Below, piece by piece: positions 26,023 through 34,047 of a DNA stretch of 64,000 nt. This stretch comes from Rodentibacter abscessus (GTDB taxonomy: Bacteria > Pseudomonadota > Gammaproteobacteria > Enterobacterales > Pasteurellaceae), in assembly GCF_047160095.1 (NCBI RefSeq), contig NZ_AP038785.1:1488001-1552000 (forward strand), written 5' to 3'. The notes under the pieces were generated by a model. That model had not been told where the DNA came from. It made no database searches and was given only the letters and a program-made list of their open reading frames with translations. Numbering within the stretch: position 1 is the first letter of the stretch; every line of letters starts with the position of its first letter. A program made the position numbers and the translations under genes.

Positions 26023-26550
26023 TTAATTCGGCAGTTCTTCAATCGTGAAGTTAGTGTTAGTAAACACACAAATATCGCCTGCAATTTTTAATGATTTTTC
26101 CACAATGTCTCGAGCTGATAGATCTGTATTTTCCACCAACGCACGTGCCGCAGACAGGGCATAATTGCCGCCGGAGCCAATCGCCAAAATTTGATCTTCC
26201 TCAGGCTGCACCACATCGCCGATACCGGTAATAATTAAACTTTCTTTTTCATCTGCGACAATTAACATAGCCTCTAATTTACGTAGAGCACGATCGGTTC
26301 GCCAATCTTTCGCTAATTCGACCGCACTTTTGAGTAAATGTCCTTGGTGCATTTCAAGTTTGCGTTCAAACAGTTCAAAAAGTGTGAATGCATCCGCCGT
26401 ACCACCGGCAAACCCGGCCAAAACCTTACCATTATATAAACGGCGTACTTTACGCGCATTCCCTTTCATTACGGTATTGCCTAAGGAAACCTGCCCGTCA
26501 CCACCTACGACGACTTGCCCATTACGGCGTACACTTACAATCGTTGTCAT
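26023..26550 (-). CDS. hslV: HslV peptidase of the HslUV protease
   Basis: 175-aa proteasome-like threonine peptidase that forms a double hexamer. After Met removal the protein starts TTIVSVRRNGQV, exposing the catalytic Thr. GGDGQVSLG and the C-terminal FTIEELPN are conserved. It is first in the operon, behind a sigma-32-like promoter. A USS-like element lies in the coding region near 26320. Confidence 0.98.
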   Translation of the reverse strand: MTTIVSVRRNGQVVVGGDGQVSLGNTVMKGNARKVRRLYNGKVLAGFAGGTADAFTLFELFERKLEMHQGHLLKSAVELAKDWRTDRALRKLEAMLIVADEKESLIITGIGDVVQPEEDQILAIGSGGNYALSAARALVENTDLSARDIVEKSLKIAGDICVFTNTNFTIEELPN

Positions 26551-26585
26551 TATTCTGTCCTTTTTAAATAAAAAACCTGTTCGCT

Positions 26586-26613
26586 ATATGGCGATTGAAT
26601 CAGAAAATTCAAG
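26586..26613 (-). promoter_or_regulatory. Sigma-32-like heat-shock promoter of hslVU
   Basis: Minus strand: CTTGAAT (26607-26613), 13-bp spacer, CGCCATAT (26586-26593). The known sigma-32 consensus is CTTGAAA, 13-14 bp, CCCCATNT, so each element differs at one position. Confidence 0.7.
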
Positions 26614-26712
26614 TTAGTTTTTCCTTTTGAATTTGGGGATATGTTGATTTTTGTGCTTAGAAAGCATATTGAGCCGGTATTACGTTTATTCAACAGCTAA
26701 TTTCCCCATAAC

Positions 26713-26745
26713 AAAAAGAACGGTTGATTTTGACCGCCCTTTTTT
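26713..26745 (-). terminator. Terminator after the GntR gene, degenerate USS pair
   Basis: In the minus-strand transcript AAAAAGGGCGGU pairs with ACCGUUCUUUUU through ten Watson-Crick and two G-U pairs, followed by U-rich sequence. Neither arm is now a perfect uptake signal. Confidence 0.7.
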
Positions 26746-26783
26746 GTATTTTCATCTACAACTTACTGAGTTTATCTATCGCA

Positions 26784-27497
26784 TTATCCATGACGTTTAG
26801 CTGTCGAAGCAAAAATAATTTTGTCAGGGCGATAGCTTATACTACCGTATTGAAACGGACGACCATCAGCTAAGTAAGTGGTGCTGGTTACACTCACAAC
26901 CATATTGTATTCACCAAGATCCAGCGCATTTTTTTCTTCTTCGTTTGCATATCGAAACACAATCTCTCGTTGCGAATAACTAATATTTAGCCCCAATTCT
27001 CCCTCCAAATACCGATAAATAGATTGCTCGGCTATATCACGGTTAATAAAAGGCACGATTCGACGATCAAAATAAGAAATTTCATATTCTACGGATTGAC
27101 CGTCAATTTCACGTATGCGGCCTATACGGTAAAAATCGATTTGATCATTTACATTAAAGATGCGCATTAAATCTTCTTCGCCTTGCACAATATATAAACT
27201 TGTCAAGGTTGTTTTAACGTTACGCGTTAAAGTGCGGTTTAATTCACCGACAGTTTTAATTTCAGAAAGCACCTGCGGTTTTAGTAAGTTACGTTCCAGA
27301 ACAATGGAATTTCGCCCTTGTTGTTTCTGAATATAGCCGTCTATCTCAAGCAGCGATAAGGCTTTACGAATTGTATCTTTTGAAAAACCATAGTCTTTCA
27401 TTAGCTCGCTTTCGCTTGGCAATTCCTGCTTTGCAGATAAAACCCCGCCTGTAATTTTATTTCTTATATCGTTATAAACTTTTTTATATTTACTCAT
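26784..27497 (-). CDS. GntR/UTRA regulator of the maltose PTS operon
   Basis: 237-aa GntR-family, HutC-subfamily regulator: winged helix at residues 1-68 (KQELPSESELMKDYGFSKDT) and a UTRA ligand domain at about 90-230. The closest types I know are TreR of Bacillus and YidP of E. coli, which respond to phosphorylated disaccharides. It is divergent from malQ, and a 28-bp palindrome overlaps the malQ promoter, so repression of the operon relieved by a sugar phosphate is likely. Maltose 6'-phosphate is a reasonable but unproven ligand. Confidence 0.88.
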   Translation of the reverse strand: MSKYKKVYNDIRNKITGGVLSAKQELPSESELMKDYGFSKDTIRKALSLLEIDGYIQKQQGRNSIVLERNLLKPQVLSEIKTVGELNRTLTRNVKTTLTSLYIVQGEEDLMRIFNVNDQIDFYRIGRIREIDGQSVEYEISYFDRRIVPFINRDIAEQSIYRYLEGELGLNISYSQREIVFRYANEEEKNALDLGEYNMVVSVTSTTYLADGRPFQYGSISYRPDKIIFASTAKRHG

Positions 27498-27576
27498 TAT
27501 TTTCAGTTACCGATTTTTATCCCTCTATCTCTTCATTCAAGAGCATATCACAAACTCATCAGATTACACTTATAGT

Positions 27577-27598
27577 TTTCGTGATCAAAATCACACTT
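27577..27598. promoter_or_regulatory. Predicted CRP site upstream of malQ
   Basis: CGTGA-N6-TCACA (27580-27595), one mismatch to TGTGA-N6-TCACA. The centre is about 62 bp before the start expected from the TAAAAT -10 at 27638-27643, a class I position. Confidence 0.65.
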
Positions 27599-27608
27599 TT
27601 ACGATAAT

Positions 27609-27636
27609 GCAATAACTTTTACGTAAAAGCCATTGC
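27609..27636. promoter_or_regulatory. 28-bp palindrome, candidate operator for the GntR regulator
   Basis: GCAATAAC, TTTTACGTAAAA and GCCATTGC read as one dyad: 12 of 14 base pairs match, with a perfect 12-bp core at 27617-27628. It covers the -35 and spacer of the malQ promoter, a typical repressor position. Confidence 0.6.
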
Positions 27637-27692
27637 ATAAAATAAAGTTTGGGTTAAAATCGCCGACAGTTCTAATTTTTAGAGGAAATATT

Positions 27693-29189
27693 ATGCTTAC
27701 TCGTTCAAGTGGTGTTTTAATGCACATCACCTCATTGCCAAATTCCTTTGGAATCGGTGGTTTTGGACAGTCTGCCTACGATTTTGTTGATTTCCTAGCC
27801 GAAACCCGACAAACCTATTGGCAAATCCTTCCATTAACGACCACAAGCTACGGTGATTCCCCCTACCAATCTTTTTCCGCCGTTGCCGGCAATATACACT
27901 TAATCGATTTTGAATTATTAGCAAAAATGGATCTACTAAAAAAATCGGACTATGACTCTGTAAATTTTGGGAATGATCCGACACAGGTTGATTATGAGCG
28001 TATTTTTTATGTCCGCCGCCCGATTTTAGAAATCGCCGTAAAAAATTTCTTAACCAATGGCAAATTTAAAGCCGAGTTTAAAAACTTTGAAAAAAACAAC
28101 CGCACTTGGCTAGAAGATTATGCTGAATTTATGGCAATTAAAGAATATTTTGGCAACAAGGCTCTTCAAGAATGGGAAGATAAACAGGCTGTAACTCGAG
28201 ATCCGAAAGTGCTGGAAAAGTATCGCTCAATGCTAGCCGAATCTATTCGGTATTTTAAAGTAACGCAATACTTTTTCTTCCAACAATGGCTGGCATTAAA
28301 AAATTACGCCAACCGAAAAGGTATTAAAATCATTGGTGATATGCCTATTTATGTGGCGGCAGACAGTGTTGAAGTTTGGACAAAACCGGAACTATTTCAA
28401 TTAGATGCGGAGCGTAACCCGCTATATGTTGCCGGCGTTCCCGCCGATCAATTCAGTGCAACCGGACAGCTCTGGGGAAACCCTCTTTATGATTGGAATG
28501 AACACAAAAAACAAGGCTATGCTTGGTGGATTCATCGTATTGAAGAAAGTTTTAAAATTTACGATGTCCTTCGTATCGATCATTTCAAAGGTTTTTCAGA
28601 TTATTGGAAAATTGACGGAAAAGCGGAGGTTGCCAAATACGGTAGCTGGCAGCCGGGCCCCGGCTATGGTTTATTTGAAGCGGTAAAGCAAAAATTAGGT
28701 GATTTACCAATCATTGCTGAAGATCTTGGAAATATTGATGATAAAGCAAGAAAATTGCTCACTGATTGCGGTTATCCGGGAATGAAAATTTTGCAATTCG
28801 GCTTTGAGGATGTGAGCGGCGAAAGTTTAGATAGCCCGCATTATAATATTCCTCATTCTATTACCTATATAGGAACTCATGACAACGATGTCGTCAACGG
28901 TTGGTATAAAGGTTTAACACCAGAGCAGCAGGCGTATATCAATGATTACACGCATCGCGGAGAAAACGAATCCGTTTGTCAGGCAATGATTCGTCAGTTA
29001 TTCGCAACCGTCAGCAATACGGTGATTGTAACGATGCAAGATATTTTAGACTTGCCGGCAAGTTCCAGAATGAATGTTCCTTCTACCATTGGTGGGAATT
29101 GGCAATGGCGAATGCAAAGAGAAGATTTAACTCAAGATAAAAAAGCATTTTTAACTCATATGACTACTTTATATCAAAGAGCTAATTAA
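27693..29189 (+). CDS. malQ: 4-alpha-glucanotransferase (amylomaltase)
   Basis: 498-aa GH77 enzyme that transfers glucosyl units between maltodextrins, making glucose and longer chains from maltose. Catalytic residues are visible: D296 (RIDHFKGF), E343 (AEDLGN) and D397 (GTHDND). The length is that of the short Gram-positive/plant type; E. coli MalQ is 694 aa. A TTG-started frame opens at 27633, but it would overlap the promoter and palindrome. ATG 27693 follows AGAGGAA, so I start there. It heads an operon with glgP 10 bp downstream. Confidence 0.95.
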   Translation: MLTRSSGVLMHITSLPNSFGIGGFGQSAYDFVDFLAETRQTYWQILPLTTTSYGDSPYQSFSAVAGNIHLIDFELLAKMDLLKKSDYDSVNFGNDPTQVDYERIFYVRRPILEIAVKNFLTNGKFKAEFKNFEKNNRTWLEDYAEFMAIKEYFGNKALQEWEDKQAVTRDPKVLEKYRSMLAESIRYFKVTQYFFFQQWLALKNYANRKGIKIIGDMPIYVAADSVEVWTKPELFQLDAERNPLYVAGVPADQFSATGQLWGNPLYDWNEHKKQGYAWWIHRIEESFKIYDVLRIDHFKGFSDYWKIDGKAEVAKYGSWQPGPGYGLFEAVKQKLGDLPIIAEDLGNIDDKARKLLTDCGYPGMKILQFGFEDVSGESLDSPHYNIPHSITYIGTHDNDVVNGWYKGLTPEQQAYINDYTHRGENESVCQAMIRQLFATVSNTVIVTMQDILDLPASSRMNVPSTIGGNWQWRMQREDLTQDKKAFLTHMTTLYQRAN

Positions 29190-29199
29190 GGAAAAAACA

Positions 29200-31467
29200 A
29201 TGATTAAATTTAGTACATTTGTGCAAACTGCAACAAGTAAAACACTCGGCGAATTAAGCGATCAGGATATTTATGTACAATTATTAAACTATGTAAAAAC
29301 AATTTCTGAGAATAAGCCGAAAAATAACGGAAAACGTAAAGTTTATTATATTTCTGCGGAATTTCTTATTGGTAAATTATTATCTAATAATTTAATTAAT
29401 CTTGGTGTATATCAGGATATTAAAAACGAACTGGCTAATGCAGGAAAATCATTAAGTCATATTGAAGATATTGAGCCGGAACCCTCTTTGGGAAATGGCG
29501 GGTTGGGACGTTTAGCCTCCTGTTTTATCGATTCAATGTCAACCCTTGGATTAAATGCAGAAGGTGTCGGATTAAACTACCACTGCGGTCTATTTAAACA
29601 AGTATTCAGACATAACGAACAACAAACCGAACCGAATTATTGGATAGAAAAACATTCTTGGTTAATTCCAACAGATATTAGCTATGAAGTTCCATTTAAA
29701 AACTTCACACTAAAGTCTAAATTAGATCGTATTGATATTCTAGGTTATAAAAAAGAAACTAAAAATTATCTTAATCTATTTGATATTCAATCAATTAATC
29801 ATAATTTAATTAAAGAAGGTATTGAATTTGATAAAACCAAGATTAAAGAAAATTTAACGTTATTCCTTTATCCAGATGATTCTGATAAAAACGGTGAATT
29901 ATTACGTATCTATCAGCAGTATTTTATGGTATCGAATGCCGCACAATTATTAATTGATGAAGCAATTGAACGAGGCAGTAATCTACACGATCTAGCCGAT
30001 TATGCTTATGTGCAAATTAATGATACCCATCCTTCTATGGTGATCCCTGAGTTGATCCGCTTATTAACGGAAAAACATCAAATTGAATTTACCGAAGCCG
30101 TTAGCATCGTACGTAATATGATCGGTTATACCAACCATACGATTCTTGCCGAAGCATTAGAAAAATGGCCTTTATCTTATTTAGATGAAGTTATTCCCCA
30201 TTTAGTAGTTATTATCAAAAAACTAGATGAATTGGTGCGTGCCGAATATACGGATCCTAAATTACAAATTATCGATAATGAAGATCGTGTTCATATGGCA
30301 CATATGGATATTCACTTTTCCAATTCTGTAAATGGTGTAGCGGCACTACATACGGAAATCTTAAAAAATTCAGAACTTAAAAACTTTTATAAGATTTACC
30401 CGAACAAGTTTAACAATAAAACAAACGGCATTACTTTCCGCCGCTGGTTAGAGTTTTCTAATCAGGAATTGGCGGCTTATATTAAACAACTTATCGGTGA
30501 TGATTATTTACAAGATGCGACACAACTAGAAAAACTGCTTACATTTAAAGATGATAAGGCCGTACATCAAAAATTATCGGAAATTAAGTTAAAAAATAAA
30601 CTGGCATTGAAAACATACCTTAAAGAAAACAAGGGTATCGAGTTAGATGAAAATTCTATTATTGATACACAAATAAAACGTTTTCACGAATATAAACGCC
30701 AACAAATGAATGCGCTTTATGTGATTCATAAATACCTTGAAATCAAGGCGGGTAATTTACCAAAACGTAAGATTACAATCGTTTTTGGCGGAAAAGCTGC
30801 ACCTGCTTATATCATCGCACAGGATATTATTCATTTAATTCTTTGTTTATCTGAGTTGATTAATAACGATCCTGAAGTAAACCGATATCTGAACGTTCAT
30901 TTGATAGAAAACTATAATGTGAGTGTGGCTGAGAAATTAATTCCGGCAACGGACGTTTCAGAGCAGATCTCTCTTGCTTCAAAAGAAGCGTCCGGCACAG
31001 GCAATATGAAATTTATGCTCAATGGTGCATTAACATTAGGCACAATGGATGGCGCAAATGTTGAAATTGCCGAATTAGCCGGCTCAGAAAATATTTACAC
31101 CTTTGGCAAAGATTCACAAAGTATCATTAAACTTTATGAGACTTCCGGCTATGTATCAAAGGATTATTATGAAAGCGATAAAAATATCAAACGTGCGGTA
31201 GATTTCATTCTTAATCCGAAATTGGTCAAGTTGGGCAATTTAACACGTTTAGAGCGTCTTTATAATGAATTATTGAATAAAGACTGGTTTATGACCTTAA
31301 TTGACTTTAATGCTTATGTTGAAACAAAAGAAAAAATCTTAGCGGATTACGAAGATCAAGATAGCTGGAATAAAAAAGTTATTCAGAATATTGCGAAAGC
31401 AGGTTTCTTCTCCTCAGATCGCACCATCGCACAGTATAACGCTGACATTTGGCATTGTGAGCGTTAA
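29200..31467 (+). CDS. Glycogen/maltodextrin phosphorylase
   Basis: 755-aa GT35 phosphorylase that releases glucose 1-phosphate from maltodextrins. The pyridoxal phosphate lysine is K604 in SGTGNMKFMLNG. ISAEFLIGKLLSNNL and PEPSLGNGGLGRLASCF are family motifs near the N-terminus. It is shorter than E. coli MalP/GlgP (about 800-815 aa) and looks more like streptococcal MalP; base use is AT-rich. It lies between malQ and the phosphatase-like gene, so a catabolic maltodextrin role is likelier than glycogen turnover. No glycogen synthesis genes are in the window. Confidence 0.94.
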   Translation: MIKFSTFVQTATSKTLGELSDQDIYVQLLNYVKTISENKPKNNGKRKVYYISAEFLIGKLLSNNLINLGVYQDIKNELANAGKSLSHIEDIEPEPSLGNGGLGRLASCFIDSMSTLGLNAEGVGLNYHCGLFKQVFRHNEQQTEPNYWIEKHSWLIPTDISYEVPFKNFTLKSKLDRIDILGYKKETKNYLNLFDIQSINHNLIKEGIEFDKTKIKENLTLFLYPDDSDKNGELLRIYQQYFMVSNAAQLLIDEAIERGSNLHDLADYAYVQINDTHPSMVIPELIRLLTEKHQIEFTEAVSIVRNMIGYTNHTILAEALEKWPLSYLDEVIPHLVVIIKKLDELVRAEYTDPKLQIIDNEDRVHMAHMDIHFSNSVNGVAALHTEILKNSELKNFYKIYPNKFNNKTNGITFRRWLEFSNQELAAYIKQLIGDDYLQDATQLEKLLTFKDDKAVHQKLSEIKLKNKLALKTYLKENKGIELDENSIIDTQIKRFHEYKRQQMNALYVIHKYLEIKAGNLPKRKITIVFGGKAAPAYIIAQDIIHLILCLSELINNDPEVNRYLNVHLIENYNVSVAEKLIPATDVSEQISLASKEASGTGNMKFMLNGALTLGTMDGANVEIAELAGSENIYTFGKDSQSIIKLYETSGYVSKDYYESDKNIKRAVDFILNPKLVKLGNLTRLERLYNELLNKDWFMTLIDFNAYVETKEKILADYEDQDSWNKKVIQNIAKAGFFSSDRTIAQYNADIWHCER

Positions 31468-31476
31468 GGGAAGAAG

Positions 31477-32268
31477 ATGAAGCTACTTACCCTAAATGTA
31501 CATGCTTGGTTAGAAGATAACCAAGCGGAAAAAATAGCGATAGTTGCTCAAACGATTGTAGAAAAAGGCTACGATGTTGTCGCCTTGCAGGAAGTCAATC
31601 AGCTAATGTCTGCACCTGAAATTTCACAATCGTTAAAAGCGGATAATTATGCCGTGATTTTATTGCGTCAAATTAATCAGCTGGTTGAACAAAAATATTC
31701 GCTATTTTGGAGTAACTCGCACATTGGTTACGATAAATATGATGAAGGCATCGCATTTTTAACCCGTTTACCGGTTTATGACATCGATACTTTTTATTGC
31801 AGTCAACATCAGCAACCAGATTCCATACTTTCCCGTAAAATTTTAGGATTAACCCTAGAATATCAGGGACAACTTGTAGATTGTTATTCTTGCCATATCA
31901 ATTTACCTAATGCTCAAGGTGAAAATCAACTCGACAATATTCGAACGATTGTTGAGCGTAGCCAAAGTAACAATCTAAAAATTCTAATGGGAGATTTTAA
32001 TACCGATGCAATAGCCGATTCTCAATCTTATCAAAATATCAAATCCCTAGGCTTGTTTGATAGTTATGAAATGGCAGAGCAAAAAGATGCAGGGATTACG
32101 GTAGAAAAAGCCATTGATGGTTGGCGTAATCACAGCGAAGAAAAACGGTTGGATTATATTTTTTTAAATCAAGCCAGAAGGGTTTTATCCAGTCAGGTCA
32201 TTTTTAATGGCAAAAACAAACCTGTTGTTTCCGACCATTTTGGTTTGGAAGTGGAGCTCATATTATAG
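31477..32268 (+). CDS. Endonuclease/exonuclease/phosphatase-fold protein, probable maltose 6'-phosphate phosphatase
   Basis: 263-aa protein of the endonuclease/exonuclease/phosphatase superfamily. Conserved metal and catalytic positions are visible: N7 (LTLNVHAW), E39 (ALQEVNQ), H140 (SCHINLP), D173 and N175 (GDFNTD), D226 (LDYIFL), and D253-H254 (SDHFGL). It lacks a signal peptide. It lies 9 bp after the phosphorylase gene and 10 bp before the PTS gene. In Enterococcus, MapP, which I recall as being of this fold and encoded beside a maltose PTS, dephosphorylates maltose 6'-phosphate. The same role here is inferred from context; a nuclease role is less likely. Confidence 0.75.
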   Translation: MKLLTLNVHAWLEDNQAEKIAIVAQTIVEKGYDVVALQEVNQLMSAPEISQSLKADNYAVILLRQINQLVEQKYSLFWSNSHIGYDKYDEGIAFLTRLPVYDIDTFYCSQHQQPDSILSRKILGLTLEYQGQLVDCYSCHINLPNAQGENQLDNIRTIVERSQSNNLKILMGDFNTDAIADSQSYQNIKSLGLFDSYEMAEQKDAGITVEKAIDGWRNHSEEKRLDYIFLNQARRVLSSQVIFNGKNKPVVSDHFGLEVELIL

Positions 32269-32278
32269 GAGAATAAAA

Positions 32279-33943
32279 ATGAAAAAATTGCTCAGTTTTG
32301 AATTTTGGCAAAAATTCGGCAAATGCCTAATGGTGGTGATCGCAGTAATGCCGGCAGCAGGTTTAATGGTAAGTATCGGTAACTCATTGCCTTTACTTAG
32401 CGATGCAGAATGGCTAGCACGTGTAGGTAATATTATCGCACAAATCGGTTGGGGAATTATCGGCAATCTTCACTTGCTGTTTGCCTTAGCCATTGGCGGC
32501 AGTTGGGCAAACGAACGTGCAGGCGGCGCATTTGCCGCAGGTCTTGCCTTTATTTTAATTAACTTAATCACCGGACATTTTTTCGGTGTGAAAATTGAAA
32601 TGCTCAATGATCCGAATGCCCATGTCAGCACGGTATTTGCGGGCGATATTCCGGTGGCGAATTATTTTGTCAATATATTGGGTCAACCTGCATTAAATAT
32701 GGGAGTATTCGTTGGAATTATCGCCGGTTTTGTTGGGGCAACAACGTTTAATCGTTACTATAACTTCCGTAAATTACCTGAAATTCTCACCTTTTTTAAC
32801 GGTAAACGCTTTGTACCTTTCGTGGTTATTTATCGTTCCGTGTTGGTGGCAATACTCTTGGCATTATTCTGGCCTTTAGTACAAACAGGCATTAATCATT
32901 TTGGCCAGTGGATTGCCAATTCACAAAATACCGCACCGATTTTAGCACCTTTTATCTACGGAACATTAGAACGTCTATTACTCCCTTTCGGCTTACATCA
33001 TATGCTCACCATTCCAATGAATTATACCTCGTTAGGCGGCACATATGAATTTTTAACCGGTGCACAAAAAGGGGTACAAGTCTTCGGACAAGATCCGTTA
33101 TGGTTGGCTTGGATTACCGATTTGATTAACCTAAAAGATGCCGGCCAATTCGCACAATATAATGATTTACTCTCAACGGTTACGCCTGCACGCTTCAAAG
33201 TGGGACAAATGATCGGTTCTAGCGGCATCTTAATGGGAGTTACCCTTGCAATGTACGTCAATGTCGATCCTGATAAGAAAAAAATCTACAAAGGTATTTT
33301 CCTTTCTTCAGCTCTTGCAGTCTTTTTAACCGGGGTCACTGAACCTATCGAATATATGTTTATGTTTGTCGCAATGCCACTTTATCTTATCTATGCCTTA
33401 GTACAAGGAAGTGCGTTTGCAATGGCAGACATTGTGAATCTACGTATGCATTCATTCGGTAACATCGAATTTTTAACCCGTACGCCAATGGCAATTAAAG
33501 CGGGGATCGGTATGGATGTTATCAACTTTATCTGGGTATCCGTTCTTTTTGCTGTGGCAATGTTCTTTATTGCGAATTTTATGATTAAAAAACTCAATTT
33601 GGCGACAGCAGGGCGTAATGGCAACTACGATGCAAAAGGTTCTGAGGAAATGACCGACAACGAAACAAAAGTTGCTAATGCCAGCGCACAAGTCGTGCAG
33701 ATCGTGAATCTACTTGGCGGACGTAATAACATCGTTGATGTTGACGCTTGTATGACACGTTTACGTATTACCGTACACAATGCGGAGTTAGTCGGCGATG
33801 AAGCAAGTTGGAAACAAGCTGGAGCGATGGGCTTTATTGTGAAAGGCACCGGCATTCAGGCCATTTATGGTCCGAAAGCAGATGTATTGAAATCGGATAT
33901 TCAAGATCTACTAAGATCAGGTGTTGAAATTCCGAAAATTTAA
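32279..33943 (+). CDS. PTS EIICB, glucose/maltose superfamily
   Basis: 554-aa phosphotransferase transporter: EIIC membrane domain (about residues 1-420, ten or so helices) and EIIB domain with the phosphorylated C491 in ACMTRLRIT. There is no EIIA domain, so phosphate must come from a separate EIIA-Glc. It imports and phosphorylates a glucose-type sugar; maltose is inferred from the operon. It resembles MalX/GlvC-type permeases. A longer frame starts at 32207 inside the previous gene; ATG 32279 follows AGGAG and begins MKKLLSFEFWQKFGK. A USS terminator follows. Confidence 0.9.
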   Translation: MKKLLSFEFWQKFGKCLMVVIAVMPAAGLMVSIGNSLPLLSDAEWLARVGNIIAQIGWGIIGNLHLLFALAIGGSWANERAGGAFAAGLAFILINLITGHFFGVKIEMLNDPNAHVSTVFAGDIPVANYFVNILGQPALNMGVFVGIIAGFVGATTFNRYYNFRKLPEILTFFNGKRFVPFVVIYRSVLVAILLALFWPLVQTGINHFGQWIANSQNTAPILAPFIYGTLERLLLPFGLHHMLTIPMNYTSLGGTYEFLTGAQKGVQVFGQDPLWLAWITDLINLKDAGQFAQYNDLLSTVTPARFKVGQMIGSSGILMGVTLAMYVNVDPDKKKIYKGIFLSSALAVFLTGVTEPIEYMFMFVAMPLYLIYALVQGSAFAMADIVNLRMHSFGNIEFLTRTPMAIKAGIGMDVINFIWVSVLFAVAMFFIANFMIKKLNLATAGRNGNYDAKGSEEMTDNETKVANASAQVVQIVNLLGGRNNIVDVDACMTRLRITVHNAELVGDEASWKQAGAMGFIVKGTGIQAIYGPKADVLKSDIQDLLRSGVEIPKI

Positions 33944-33963
33944 TCTCCCATTTAGTGACTAAC

Positions 33964-33995
33964 AAAAAGTGCGGTCAATTTTAACCGCACTTTTT
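33964..33995 (+). terminator. USS-pair terminator after the PTS gene
   Basis: AAAAAGTGCGGT (33964-33975) / ACCGCACTTTTT (33984-33995), perfect 12-bp stem plus T-run. It also lies downstream of gor on the other strand. Confidence 0.88.
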
Positions 33996-34047
33996 TCATT
34001 TTCAGAAAAACATCTATATTGTGTGGCCTACACAATACCGAAAAAGA

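Noticed and set aside
27633..27692. Longer malQ start at a TTG
   Set aside because: It would overlap the promoter and palindrome; ATG 27693 has a good ribosome site and the family N-terminus.
31477..32268. DNA repair exonuclease (ExoIII type)
   Set aside because: The fold is the same, but the gene is embedded between sugar genes with gaps of about 10 bp, so a sugar phosphatase fits better.
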